DNA of 64,000 bases from the NCBI GenBank assembly GCA_964459305.1, contig CAYWNA010000039.1:1-64000 (forward strand), in the 5' to 3' direction. Positions 52,963-61,838 of the stretch are shown here, in pieces (position 1 is the stretch's first letter; each line of letters opens with the position of its first letter). Source of the stretch: CAYWNA01 sp964459305 (GTDB taxonomy: Bacteria > Planctomycetota > Planctomycetia > Pirellulales > Pirellulaceae). The notes under the pieces are model-generated. The model was not told the origin of the DNA, did not search any database, and worked only from the letters and a program-made list of their open reading frames with translations. A program made the translations under genes and the position numbers.

Positions 52963-54297
52963 CTAGCGGGGATCCTCTTCCCACAACTCCTGCAGCAACT
53001 CCACCGCCGTATCCACCAGCATCTGAATCCCCTCGAGCGACACGAAGTTCACGCCCGCCAGGGCCTCGTAACCCTCGTGCTGGAAGGCTTGAGCTGTGGG
53101 CTCGTAGCCGACCCACTCGTTGGTCAGCTCGCTCACGATGGTGTGGGGAAAGGGCGAGCGCTTCTTTACGGACAGCCCCCACTCCACAAACAGCTCCCCG
53201 GCGTTGGTCGCGATGCCCAGCGGGCCGATCCTCGCGGCGTTGACCGGGACATCGGGGCTCCGGGGCGCCACGCCACGTGGATCCCGCCAGCCCAACCGGG
53301 CAATGGCCCCTTCACGCTGGTCCGCGGGATCGCGGCGTGGCACCCGCACATTGCGCCGAGCGTAGCCCACGGCGATCGGCCCCTCGATGGGAGTCGCTCG
53401 TTTGGCCGCGTCCACCGCCGCCCTCGCAAAAACCGTGGCTTTCTTCCGCCAGTTGGGGACGAATTGCGTGTTGGGGTTCACGTTGCCGGAGGCACCTTGA
53501 GTGAATACGCACACCACCTGTTCACCATACGCCTGCGCCATCTGTACCGCGATAACGCCGGGAAAGTCCGCTGACCACTTACGGCCACGTCGGTCATGCA
53601 GGGCTGGGTGGCAAGTGAAGTTCACCAGCATCCCTAGCACTCGTCCATCCAGCGCATCGAACCGGGCCACCCACAGCTCAGGATCGATGGGCCCCTCCGT
53701 GCCCAACACCTGCGGGGTCTGCTCCAGGTCGTTCAGCTTCTTCAACCAGGTATTCAGCACCAATCCATCGGCCTTGGACACCACCCGCCGGTTATGAAGA
53801 CCCTCGTAAACCAGAGAGCGTCCCAGGAACATACGGGCCGGCTGCAGCGCCCCGTACGCCTGCTCGATGCTATCGGCGATGAGCCCGGGCAGCCTCGACA
53901 GGTAGTCCTTGTTGTTCGGCCCTCCCATGGGGACGAAGGGCGAACTGTGGTTGTGACTCGGGCAGATCATCACCGCGTCACGATCGATCCCCGTTCGCCC
54001 AGACGCCTCAGCGATGGCCGCATCGGCCAGATCGAGCCGAATCTTGACGAGGTCCACTCCCACGATGGCCAAGGTTCGGTTGCCGCTCTGGACGACCAGA
54101 GTCTTTGCCAGCAGGGCGTCGTCCGTGCCCACGCTGCGCTCCAGGCCCGCGCCGGTCATCATGGCCCCGATGGCCGGCGTGATATCCGACTGGCCGAACC
54201 CAATCCTCAGTTCTTCTCGCGGGCCCTCACCAACCTCAGCGAACGCGGGAGCGGTTAACAGAACGAGCCCCACACCCAAAGTCAATACACTTCTCAT
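52963..54297 (-). CDS. Neutral/alkaline ceramidase-like secreted protein
   Basis: A 444-residue exported protein with a signal peptide (MRSVLTLGVGLVLLTAPAFA) and the N-terminal fold of neutral ceramidase-like proteins: IGFGQSDITPAIGAMMTGAG, TLVVQSGNRTLAIVGVDLV, MICPSHNHSSPF (metal-binding His-Asn-His), and LGMLVNFTCHPALHDRRGRK. True ceramidases have a further C-terminal domain; this shorter type is common in planctomycetes and its substrate is unknown. ATG 54297 is used because it starts the signal peptide. Confidence 0.85.
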   Translation of the reverse strand: MRSVLTLGVGLVLLTAPAFAEVGEGPREELRIGFGQSDITPAIGAMMTGAGLERSVGTDDALLAKTLVVQSGNRTLAIVGVDLVKIRLDLADAAIAEASGRTGIDRDAVMICPSHNHSSPFVPMGGPNNKDYLSRLPGLIADSIEQAYGALQPARMFLGRSLVYEGLHNRRVVSKADGLVLNTWLKKLNDLEQTPQVLGTEGPIDPELWVARFDALDGRVLGMLVNFTCHPALHDRRGRKWSADFPGVIAVQMAQAYGEQVVCVFTQGASGNVNPNTQFVPNWRKKATVFARAAVDAAKRATPIEGPIAVGYARRNVRVPRRDPADQREGAIARLGWRDPRGVAPRSPDVPVNAARIGPLGIATNAGELFVEWGLSVKKRSPFPHTIVSELTNEWVGYEPTAQAFQHEGYEALAGVNFVSLEGIQMLVDTAVELLQELWEEDPR

Positions 54298-54381
54298 AGA
54301 TACCTCCGCTCGAAAAAAGTGCAGCCCGGAAGGACGCCGCAAATGCGAGGAAAGGATGTTGATGTCGAGCCTTTCCTCTAG

Positions 54382-54457
54382 AGCCTATCCGAATACCATC
54401 TCCCCTCTCCTCGCTCACGGGGAGAGCGGCCAGGGGGTGAGGGATTTCGGATAGGCT
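54382..54457. repeat. Inverted repeat with 12-bp arms
   Basis: AGCCTATCCGAA (54382-54393) pairs with TTCGGATAGGCT (54446-54457). Between them lie CTCTCCTCGCTCACGGGGAGAG and a GGGGGTGAGGG run. It lies 70 bases from a transposase remnant and may be a REP-like element. Confidence 0.85.
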
Positions 54458-54526
54458 GGAATTATCCCCGAACATGCCGGAAACCGCAACGCAACAGGCG
54501 CGGCGCCGGGCTGGCAAGAATGTCAG

Positions 54527-54646
54527 ACGCTGACGGGTGAGAATTGTTCTCGCATCGTTCCACCTGAAGATCGGACGGCGGCAGTCGGTGCATACGGTGA
54601 AGAAGAATGTCCCACCGGGAATGTGTCCACGTCTCCAGTTCGGCAT
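54527..54646 (-). pseudogene. N-terminal remnant of a REP-associated (IS200-like) transposase
   Basis: The first about 40 codons read MPNWRRGHIPGGTFFFTVCT, then DCRRPIF, the hallmark start of RAYT/Y1 transposases. After ARTILTRQ the resemblance stops, and neither the HUH motif nor the catalytic Tyr is present. It is a dead fragment. The remaining DNA to 54959 has no supported gene. Confidence 0.8.
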
Positions 54647-54959
54647 CCAATCAGCGTACGGGCACGATCAGCCAGTGGGAACCGGCCCTACTCGACTACT
54701 TCTCTATCGCAGTCGGAGAGTGTGCGTCGTTGGGGCGATGTCTGAGAGGACTTCGATCTCGGAAAGGCCTCGGTTGCTGCCGCGTCCGCCGGTGACCTGG
54801 AATCTGACCCATATGACGATTTTTGCGTCGAAACACGGTCGTCTTCATGCAGCAATATCGGCCACGTCGATGCTGCTGCCTGGCTCCGTCATTTGGATCC
54901 TGGGGCCTTAAGCTGGTGCCATTCGTGTGACCGTGCGCGCAACAATCGGGCTCTGCCCG

Positions 54960-57410
54960 CTACTTCAGCTTGATTGCCAACGTCACCGACTGACCGCTCG
55001 GTAGCGCAAGTGTGCGTTGACTGGCGCGGTCCGCAGGGCTAGCCTTCGCGGCACCGCCCGTGATGGATAGTTGAGAGATCTCGGAGGGCAGTTCCAGGAC
55101 GACGGTCTGCGACTTTTCCGAACTCAGCGTGACCTCGATCTGCTTGTCGTCCCACCCGAGGCTTTGGATCTCGATCGCGCCTCGGCACAGAACGCCTTCG
55201 ATCCGGCCCGATGGCCAAGCTGCGGGCAGTGCCGGCAGGAGTTGGATTCGACCGGGGTCGGAAGCTATCAGCATCTTGATGATCACGGCCGGCATGCCGC
55301 CGCTGATGTCCATGTTGAACAGCGAGCGGTGGTTGTGCATCGAGGCGAGGTTGTTGAGCCAGAACCGGTTCACGAGATGCTTGAGGCAATGATAGGCGAT
55401 TTCCCCTTCGCCGAGGCTGGTGGCGGCCTGGCCGAGTTGCACCAGCCCGAACGACATGAATCCGCGCTGATTGTTCTTCCAGTGCTTGTCGAGTTTGTAC
55501 TCGATGCTTTTCCGGAATGCCGTCCGCAGTTCGGCGCTCTGTGCGATCTCTTCCGGCATGCCATCAAAAAGCGGGTAGAGTTGCGAGGAATGGCGGTGGC
55601 TGTCACGGTTATCGAGCCGGGGTGTCAGCCACTCCTTGATGATGCCGTTGTCATCGATCATGTAGTCGGGCATCTTGGCGAGCATGTTTTCCCAGGTGAG
55701 GATCCTGTCCTCGTTACGCCCGAGTTCACGGGATGCGGCAATCGTGTTGCGCAGCAGTTCTTTGGCCACCGCGACGTCCATGGTGGCGTTGTAGGACGCC
55801 TGGGAGTTCGAGTTGCCCGGCGTGTTTTCCGGCGACTGGGTCGGGGAGAAAACGAGCTTGCCATCGGGGCCCTCGTAAAGGTAGTCTTCGAAGAACACGA
55901 CCGCCTTTTCCATGAACGGCAGGGCGTGATTCGCGAGAAATTCACGGTCGCCGGTGTAGAGGTAGTAGTCGTAGAAGAAGTGGGCCGCCCAGCCGGCGCC
56001 GCCGACCCACATGCCGCCGGCGAAGTTCGCATTGAAAGCGTTGTTGAAGCCGTGGGTCGTCGAGCGTGACGGCAGCACGACGCCGCGGGCCCCAAATAGG
56101 TGCTTCGCGTTGATCTCCATCCACGGGACGATCGACTCGATGTAGGACGTGTAGGCCGGCATGAGTTCGGGCATGTTGCCCATCAGATAGGAGGCGATGG
56201 CAGACGGCACATTGCCGTTGTGGGTGAAGTCGCTGGCCCAGCCGGGAACGTAGGTTCCACCCCAGACTCCTTGGAGCGTTGGTGGCAACTCGCCGGTGCA
56301 GGAGATGATGTTATAGCGGGCGGCATCGAACTCCTTCTCGATGAGTGCCCGGTTGAGACTTTCGTAGCTCGATAGCTCCAGCAGTTCTTCGGTGGTCCGC
56401 TGGTGGTCAGCGCCACCGCCTAGGTCCAGGCGCATCCGGCTGAACAGCTCGCCGTGGAGCCTAGCGTGGCCATCGAGGAGCCGGCCGTAGTCGGTGGGAA
56501 GTTCCTCGAGGGAGTGCTTCATTTCCTTCATCACCGACTTTTCCGGATCGTGGAGCAACCGGATGTCGACGAACAGCAGGACGCGGTCCGCGCCCGTGAC
56601 GACGAGCGTGCCATCGTCCTGTGGTTCGGTTGTCCCGCCCGTTGCCACAACCCGCGCGTAACTCTCGAGCGCGTGGATGCTGCCCGGATAGGCCTTGGTG
56701 AAACGGTTGCTGTACGTAAGCCAAGAGTCGCCGGCTGCGCTCGTGATGTCGGAAACGTGTTCCTTGAAGACTTCGTCGGAGCGTTTGTTGATGTCGGAAT
56801 CCGCGTTGAACTCGTCGCTCGGTTCCCGCGGTTCCAACGCAAGCCCGCAGTCGAGTGCCGACTGCGGTGCCGTGAGCAGCAGCACCACCACGTCTGCCGC
56901 GCGTGACACGAACAGGCGGCGCTCGAAGACTCCGCGGTCGTCAGACCAGTGGACCGTCGTCTCGCCGGTCTGGAAATTCACTGAGCGGGCGTAGTCGCGC
57001 ACCTCGCCCTCCGCCTGGCAGCGGATTGTGAGGTCGAAGGCCGGAACGAAATAATCCGGGTACATGAAGCCGTCCTGTCCCGACAGATTGAACTGGAGTT
57101 CGCAGGCCTGCCGGTAGAGTCCCTTGTCGATGAGCCGCCGGATCTCGAACAGACGGGCCGACTGATCGCGAGGCATGACCGGAGCGCCCATCGGCAAAAA
57201 CAGACGCTCATGCGTGAAGATGATCCGCTCGCTCAGCGGGCGGCTGAGGGCATTGGCACCAATCGTGCCGTTGCCGCAGATCAGGCCTTCCTCCCAAGTT
57301 TTCGCGGGTTGGGAGCTAACAAATCCGCGTTGCGGAACCGGCAAGGGTTCTGCGGCTACGAGGGAAGTCGTGGTCAAAGACAAAAATGTAGCCAAGATGA
57401 TCCGTTTCAT
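54960..57410 (-). CDS. Glycoside hydrolase family 95, alpha-L-fucosidase-like
   Basis: An 816-residue exported enzyme with a signal peptide (residues 1-20). The GH95 N-terminal domain has NGTIGANALSRPLSERIIFT. The catalytic (alpha/alpha)6 barrel shows WASDFTHNGNVPSAIASYLM, whose Asn-x-Asn fits the family's base site. FSPTQSPENTPG holds the family general-acid Glu, and DNRDSHRHSSQLYPLFDG follows. A C-terminal beta domain ends the protein. It should release fucose from host or algal glycans; some GH95 members act on L-galactose instead. It sits among sulfatase and esterase genes. Confidence 0.9.
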   Translation of the reverse strand: MKRIILATFLSLTTTSLVAAEPLPVPQRGFVSSQPAKTWEEGLICGNGTIGANALSRPLSERIIFTHERLFLPMGAPVMPRDQSARLFEIRRLIDKGLYRQACELQFNLSGQDGFMYPDYFVPAFDLTIRCQAEGEVRDYARSVNFQTGETTVHWSDDRGVFERRLFVSRAADVVVLLLTAPQSALDCGLALEPREPSDEFNADSDINKRSDEVFKEHVSDITSAAGDSWLTYSNRFTKAYPGSIHALESYARVVATGGTTEPQDDGTLVVTGADRVLLFVDIRLLHDPEKSVMKEMKHSLEELPTDYGRLLDGHARLHGELFSRMRLDLGGGADHQRTTEELLELSSYESLNRALIEKEFDAARYNIISCTGELPPTLQGVWGGTYVPGWASDFTHNGNVPSAIASYLMGNMPELMPAYTSYIESIVPWMEINAKHLFGARGVVLPSRSTTHGFNNAFNANFAGGMWVGGAGWAAHFFYDYYLYTGDREFLANHALPFMEKAVVFFEDYLYEGPDGKLVFSPTQSPENTPGNSNSQASYNATMDVAVAKELLRNTIAASRELGRNEDRILTWENMLAKMPDYMIDDNGIIKEWLTPRLDNRDSHRHSSQLYPLFDGMPEEIAQSAELRTAFRKSIEYKLDKHWKNNQRGFMSFGLVQLGQAATSLGEGEIAYHCLKHLVNRFWLNNLASMHNHRSLFNMDISGGMPAVIIKMLIASDPGRIQLLPALPAAWPSGRIEGVLCRGAIEIQSLGWDDKQIEVTLSSEKSQTVVLELPSEISQLSITGGAAKASPADRASQRTLALPSGQSVTLAIKLK

Positions 57411-57585
57411 GATTGGTGTTCTCCGTTAGTTCCAGTTCACATCGGTGATCGGTTCAAGTACGAAGTCAGTTTCATGGAAGAGTTCCTTTGAGGCTCAATA
57501 CGCAGGATTGGATTCCCATGACGACCGCGAGAACTCCGGCAGTTTCCAATCCGGAATCCCGCCGTCGGGCGTCCTTCCAGGGCAG

Positions 57586-59997
57586 TCAACGGTCGTCGAT
57601 ACTGCGCAACTCAACCGTCCCGGTGGCGTTCTGGATCTCCTCGATCAGCGTCTGGGTTTGTCCGATCACGGGCTCGAGCATCCGGGCCTCGCGGTGGGCG
57701 AGGAGGTTCTGTTCGAGTTGCCGGAGTTGAGGCAAGACCGCTTTGGCCGCCGCGTGGTAGGTTTCCAGAGTTTTCAGACATTGCGTGATCCGGTTCTTCT
57801 TGCCCCATTTGTCGATTTCCATGATCTGGATGCAGAGTGGCATGCCTTCTCGGATCCGGTGCTTGGCGAGCAGTTCGACGCCGCTCAGCCGGATTCCGCT
57901 GGCAAACATGATCCCGCTGGGTGCAGGCTCGACAATCGCCAGATGGATTGCGGGCAGCAGTGGCTTGATTTCGTCATAGGTGAGATTCTCGTACACCGTA
58001 CCGAGACTACCGCGCGCCCGCCCATCTTCATTCCCGAGGCCGGCACGAATGGCTTGAACGAGTAGCTCGCGGTCGACTCCTTCGAGCGACTGGCCGATCA
58101 GACCGCCTCGTCGGTTAAACAAGGCAAAGCAGAGGTAGCGTTGCTCCATGTTGCGAGGATCGTTTTGGGGATCGCTCCTTGTGAGTCTCACGAGCATGTC
58201 GGGAACGGCTGCTTTCGCGGGTTCTCCAATCCCGGCAAGTGCCTGGGCAGCCAGAATTCTCAGCCAGAGGTCGTCGGAGCGGAATGCTCTGAGCAACGCC
58301 GGCACAGCCGCCGCGCCGCGTGCTTGCTGCATCTTGAGCGCCTGGCAGGCACCGTATCGAGCATAGAGGTCCGGGGCGTCGAGAAGATGGATTAATTGGT
58401 CAATCACGTTGTCCTGGCGGCGTCCCAGCGCCATCGCGGCCCGTTCCCGGACGACCGGCGACCAACTGCTTAGGCGGCTTATGAGTTCCTCCTCGCTCAG
58501 CTTGTCATACGCGCTGTTGCGATCCTTGTTGCTCCACCCGCGACCGTCGTTGATCAGGCTTTCGGCGGTGGATGCATCGACTTGCGGGACGGAACTCTGT
58601 CGTTTACCCGTCAGGTAGAGCCTCTTGAGCGGCATCGCATAAGCTAGAAGATAAGCTCCCGTGCAGTCCCAGTTCCCGTACTTATCCTCTCTTATTTGAG
58701 GCGGACCTTGGTGAAGGAAGATTCCATCCCAGCGTCGTGCGAGATCGAAATACCAAGCGCCGAACTCCTGCATCCAGGAGCCGGTGGCGTGGGGACCGGA
58801 CTGTGCAACGCCGGGCAGCGACCACAGGATGTTGAAAAAGTTGCCGGTGTGCCCACAGTCGCGCTCGGCGCCATGGGCGGCGACACTCATCCGCGAGAAG
58901 TACTCAGCCCCCTCAGGCTCATTGAGGAGGTTGAACATGACCGCGGCCATCCCGCACTTGCCGTTGTCCTCGTGGGTCTGGATCCAGGGACGGTGGTCGC
59001 CATAGGGAATGGCCCCTTTGCCGATGTAGAATCGCAGGAGGCGGGCGCTGCGTTCGATGGCGCGTTCCACGGCGGGATCCTTGACTCCCGCCTTACGTGC
59101 CAGGATCAGTGCAGTGGTCAGCGGCACGCCTGGAGCGTTCATCATTCCGTAGCCGCCGAGTCGACCGTCGGGATTGGCGAAGCGGTGGCCCCAGGAACCG
59201 ACCACGCTCTGCCCGTTCGCGGATTCCAGCGTCAGACGCCGCAGGCCCGGAATGACCGCATCGTCGCCGGTCGCCGTCACGTACTCGGAGAGAAACATGA
59301 TGACGTAGCCGTAATACCAGGTTTGAAAGCTATCGGCGGAAAAGTCGGCGGCCCATTCGGCCTCCTTCTCCACCAACGGGAGATACTCGACGTCGCCGCT
59401 GGCCAGCAGCGCGAGCGCGTTGAGTGAGCGGGTGATGGGGTTCCCGCGGTAGGAAGGATCCGCCATGCGTTTGGCCAGGGCCTCGCAACCCTGCTCGAGA
59501 ATGCGCTTCGACTTCGGGCAGTCGTAAGGCGCGGTATCGCTGTAAGTGCCAAGGACTGGCAGGTTCAGGACGACGTTCTCCGTCTTGCCGGCCCGCCAGC
59601 GGATCAGCGACAAGTCTCCGCCACCCGCCTCCGATTCGGCCGTGGTGAGCGCCTTGCCCAACTCGGTGCGCGTGTCGTAGGAGAACCGTTTGCCGCCGAC
59701 GCCGAGGATCACATCGCCGACCGTGAGGATTCCGTCGGCAGGGGAGTCCTTCTCGACCTTCGTGACATAGATCTGCCGCGCGTCCGCGGTGACGAGCTTG
59801 TCACAGAACATCCACCCGCGGGCCCCCGTGGCTCCTAGCGTCCAATCGCGGTTCGCGCCTTTGGGGATCTCGTCGCCCTGGGTAAAGTCCGGATTGGCCA
59901 TTGCTGAACCAGGTCCGGCTGCAGGCGACCGTGCGGCGAAAAACGAGCCGAACACAGTAGCAGCGATGGATGCGACGAGCAGCGGCTTGACGTTCAT
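57586..59997 (-). CDS. Exported PDZ/HEAT-repeat protein (DUF6288-like)
   Basis: An 803-residue protein with a signal peptide (about residues 1-25), a PDZ-like domain at about 50-150 (IYVTKVEKDSPADGILTVGD, then VILGVGGKRF), a central alpha/alpha region (SLNALALLASGDVEYLPLVE; GRLGGYGMMNAPGVPLTTAL; AYAMPLKRLYLTGKRQ) and C-terminal HEAT repeats (VVRERAAMALGRRQDNVIDQ; YGACQALKMQQARGAAAVPA). The layout matches DUF6288 proteins found beside sulfatases and glycosidases. The activity is unknown. Confidence 0.8.
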   Translation of the reverse strand: MNVKPLLVASIAATVFGSFFAARSPAAGPGSAMANPDFTQGDEIPKGANRDWTLGATGARGWMFCDKLVTADARQIYVTKVEKDSPADGILTVGDVILGVGGKRFSYDTRTELGKALTTAESEAGGGDLSLIRWRAGKTENVVLNLPVLGTYSDTAPYDCPKSKRILEQGCEALAKRMADPSYRGNPITRSLNALALLASGDVEYLPLVEKEAEWAADFSADSFQTWYYGYVIMFLSEYVTATGDDAVIPGLRRLTLESANGQSVVGSWGHRFANPDGRLGGYGMMNAPGVPLTTALILARKAGVKDPAVERAIERSARLLRFYIGKGAIPYGDHRPWIQTHEDNGKCGMAAVMFNLLNEPEGAEYFSRMSVAAHGAERDCGHTGNFFNILWSLPGVAQSGPHATGSWMQEFGAWYFDLARRWDGIFLHQGPPQIREDKYGNWDCTGAYLLAYAMPLKRLYLTGKRQSSVPQVDASTAESLINDGRGWSNKDRNSAYDKLSEEELISRLSSWSPVVRERAAMALGRRQDNVIDQLIHLLDAPDLYARYGACQALKMQQARGAAAVPALLRAFRSDDLWLRILAAQALAGIGEPAKAAVPDMLVRLTRSDPQNDPRNMEQRYLCFALFNRRGGLIGQSLEGVDRELLVQAIRAGLGNEDGRARGSLGTVYENLTYDEIKPLLPAIHLAIVEPAPSGIMFASGIRLSGVELLAKHRIREGMPLCIQIMEIDKWGKKNRITQCLKTLETYHAAAKAVLPQLRQLEQNLLAHREARMLEPVIGQTQTLIEEIQNATGTVELRSIDDR

Positions 59998-60050
59998 AAC
60001 GGGAGTCCCCCTTTTCTTCAGCAGTGCAGTATTTCATTTCTTCGATTGGG

Positions 60051-61691
60051 TCACCAATTCGATGAGCTAAGGGCCGCATGCGAATCATGTTGTTTCATGA
60101 ATTCAATGTTCTCGATACCGATGGGCCCCCTGTTTTTTGGAGCGCTCCGACCATTTTTCGGGCTACTCAGCTTTTTCAGGAGTGCCTGCATCTGCTTGCG
60201 TCTGGCGGATTCGGCAAAGAACAAGTTGGTGGTTTCGCCGGGGTCTTCTGCCAAATTGAAAAGCTGGCCGGCGGCATCGGGAGCTGTTTCGGGCAGGGCG
60301 TATTCCATCAGTATGCCCTTGCCGTAGTTGTTTCCTCCTGAGCCCATGTGGTCCAGGTATTTCCAGTCTCCCTGTCGCAACTGGAATTCTCCCCTGAAGC
60401 TCTGAGTGAGCATGTGAGGACGAATCGGCTCGTCTTCCTTCTGGATTCCGAGCATGGCTGGCAGCATGTCGTAACTGTCCACAGCGACATCCTCGGGAAG
60501 CTCGTAGCCGACGACCGATGCCAGAGTCGCGAAAATGTCGGTGGTATTCGTCATCTGCCTGGAGACCTGCCCGGCAGGAATTCGACCGGGCCAGCGGGCG
60601 ATGAAGGGCACGCGGTGACCGCCCTCCCATCCGTCGCGTTTCATTCCCCGATAACCACCTGCCGCATCGTGATTGTGGTCCTTTCTCATCCAATCTGTGT
60701 GGACTGTTTCGGGGCCATTGTCCGAGTTGAATAGAATTAGCGTGTTCTCATCGATCCCCAGGCGATCGATCGCGTCGAGAAGACGACCGGTCAACACATC
60801 GAGTTCATGGATGAAATCGCCTCGAGGTCCTGCTTGGGTCTTTCCGTTGAACTCTGGAGCCGGCAGCACTGGAGCGTGAGAGATTTGAGTGGAAAACACT
60901 ACAAAGAACGGCTTGTCGGGGAACTGCTTTCTGTGTTCGGTGATGAACTCGAATGTCTTGTCATAAAAGAGAAGATCCGCGTCCACGAATCGATAGCCGG
61001 GCGACATCCAGCCTTCGTCATTATCCCATCGCCACTTGCCGCCGGGATTGGGGAGTCTATCGCGTTTGTGTCGCTGACTGGCCGGGGCGGAGACCCTTCC
61101 GTTTTCGATGTAGATATACAGCGGGTCGGTCGTGGGGCAATTCGGCGTGATGAAGGATTCGTCAAAGCCGCGGTTGTTCGGGCCGTCTTCCAGCGGTGTG
61201 CTTTTCTCGTAATCGATGAGAAGGGAGTTCTTGAATCCTCCTCCAAGCCGCCCACCGGAACTATCATACCATGTGAGTCCAACATGCCATTTCCCGAAGA
61301 CTCCGGTTCGGTATCCTTGCTTCCTCAGCATTTCTGCGATCGTCAACTGGCCTGGCGCGAGATAACTGGGACCGCCAGGACCTTCAAAGGCAGTGGATCG
61401 CCGGCCGGTTCTGCAAACCAATTGCCCAGAGAAAAGGCCGTAGCGCGAAGGCGAACAAATCGTTGATGGGCTGTGAGCGTCCAGGAACTTGATCCCTTCA
61501 GCGGCCATTTGGTCGAGCCTCGGTGTCTTGTAGGCCGCCTTGGGGTTGTAGGTTGATAAATCGCCGTAACCCAAATCGTCTGAGTAGATGATAATGATGT
61601 TCGGCAGATCCTGAGCGAATACTGATGGTGCGCCCGTGAGGATCAATGCTACTCTCGCGCAATGGATGGCATAACGCAATCGTTCGATCAT
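60051..61691 (-). CDS. Secreted arylsulfatase
   Basis: A 546-residue type I sulfatase with a signal peptide ending near residue 26, metal-binding IIIIYSDDLGYGDL, the formylglycine motif CSPSR (Cys79), GYRTGVFGKWHVGL and the conserved DNGPETVH. The frame is open upstream to 61838 but only because it runs through a family A palindrome; those codons (NPKRKRG...) are not real protein. ATG 61691 begins the signal peptide. It differs from the sulfatase at 37572 in subfamily features. Confidence 0.92.
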   Translation of the reverse strand: MIERLRYAIHCARVALILTGAPSVFAQDLPNIIIIYSDDLGYGDLSTYNPKAAYKTPRLDQMAAEGIKFLDAHSPSTICSPSRYGLFSGQLVCRTGRRSTAFEGPGGPSYLAPGQLTIAEMLRKQGYRTGVFGKWHVGLTWYDSSGGRLGGGFKNSLLIDYEKSTPLEDGPNNRGFDESFITPNCPTTDPLYIYIENGRVSAPASQRHKRDRLPNPGGKWRWDNDEGWMSPGYRFVDADLLFYDKTFEFITEHRKQFPDKPFFVVFSTQISHAPVLPAPEFNGKTQAGPRGDFIHELDVLTGRLLDAIDRLGIDENTLILFNSDNGPETVHTDWMRKDHNHDAAGGYRGMKRDGWEGGHRVPFIARWPGRIPAGQVSRQMTNTTDIFATLASVVGYELPEDVAVDSYDMLPAMLGIQKEDEPIRPHMLTQSFRGEFQLRQGDWKYLDHMGSGGNNYGKGILMEYALPETAPDAAGQLFNLAEDPGETTNLFFAESARRKQMQALLKKLSSPKNGRSAPKNRGPIGIENIEFMKQHDSHAALSSSNW

Positions 61692-61747
61692 TTGTTCGCC
61701 TCGATTACTCCGACAGCGCCACTTTGTCGCAAAGACCCATGGGAATC

Positions 61748-61810
61748 GTAACCCGAAGCGCAAGCGAGGAAACCGCCGTGACGCCTTCCCTCGCTTACGC
61801 TTCGGGTTAC
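61748..61810. repeat. Palindrome, repeat family A, copy 4
   Basis: Arms AACCCGAAGCGCAAGCGAGG and the complement ending CTTCGGGTTAC pair with one mismatch. The preceding bases (CAGCGCCACTTTG) also occur beside copy 1, so the repeated unit is longer than the palindrome. Confidence 0.95.
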
Positions 61811-61838
61811 GATGGGGCATCAACGCGGCACTGTCCAA

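Noticed and set aside
61692..61838. An N-terminal extension of the sulfatase containing NPKRKRG-type residues.
   Set aside because: These codons are a translation of a family A palindrome; the same string arises from copies at other places. The signal peptide starts at 61691.
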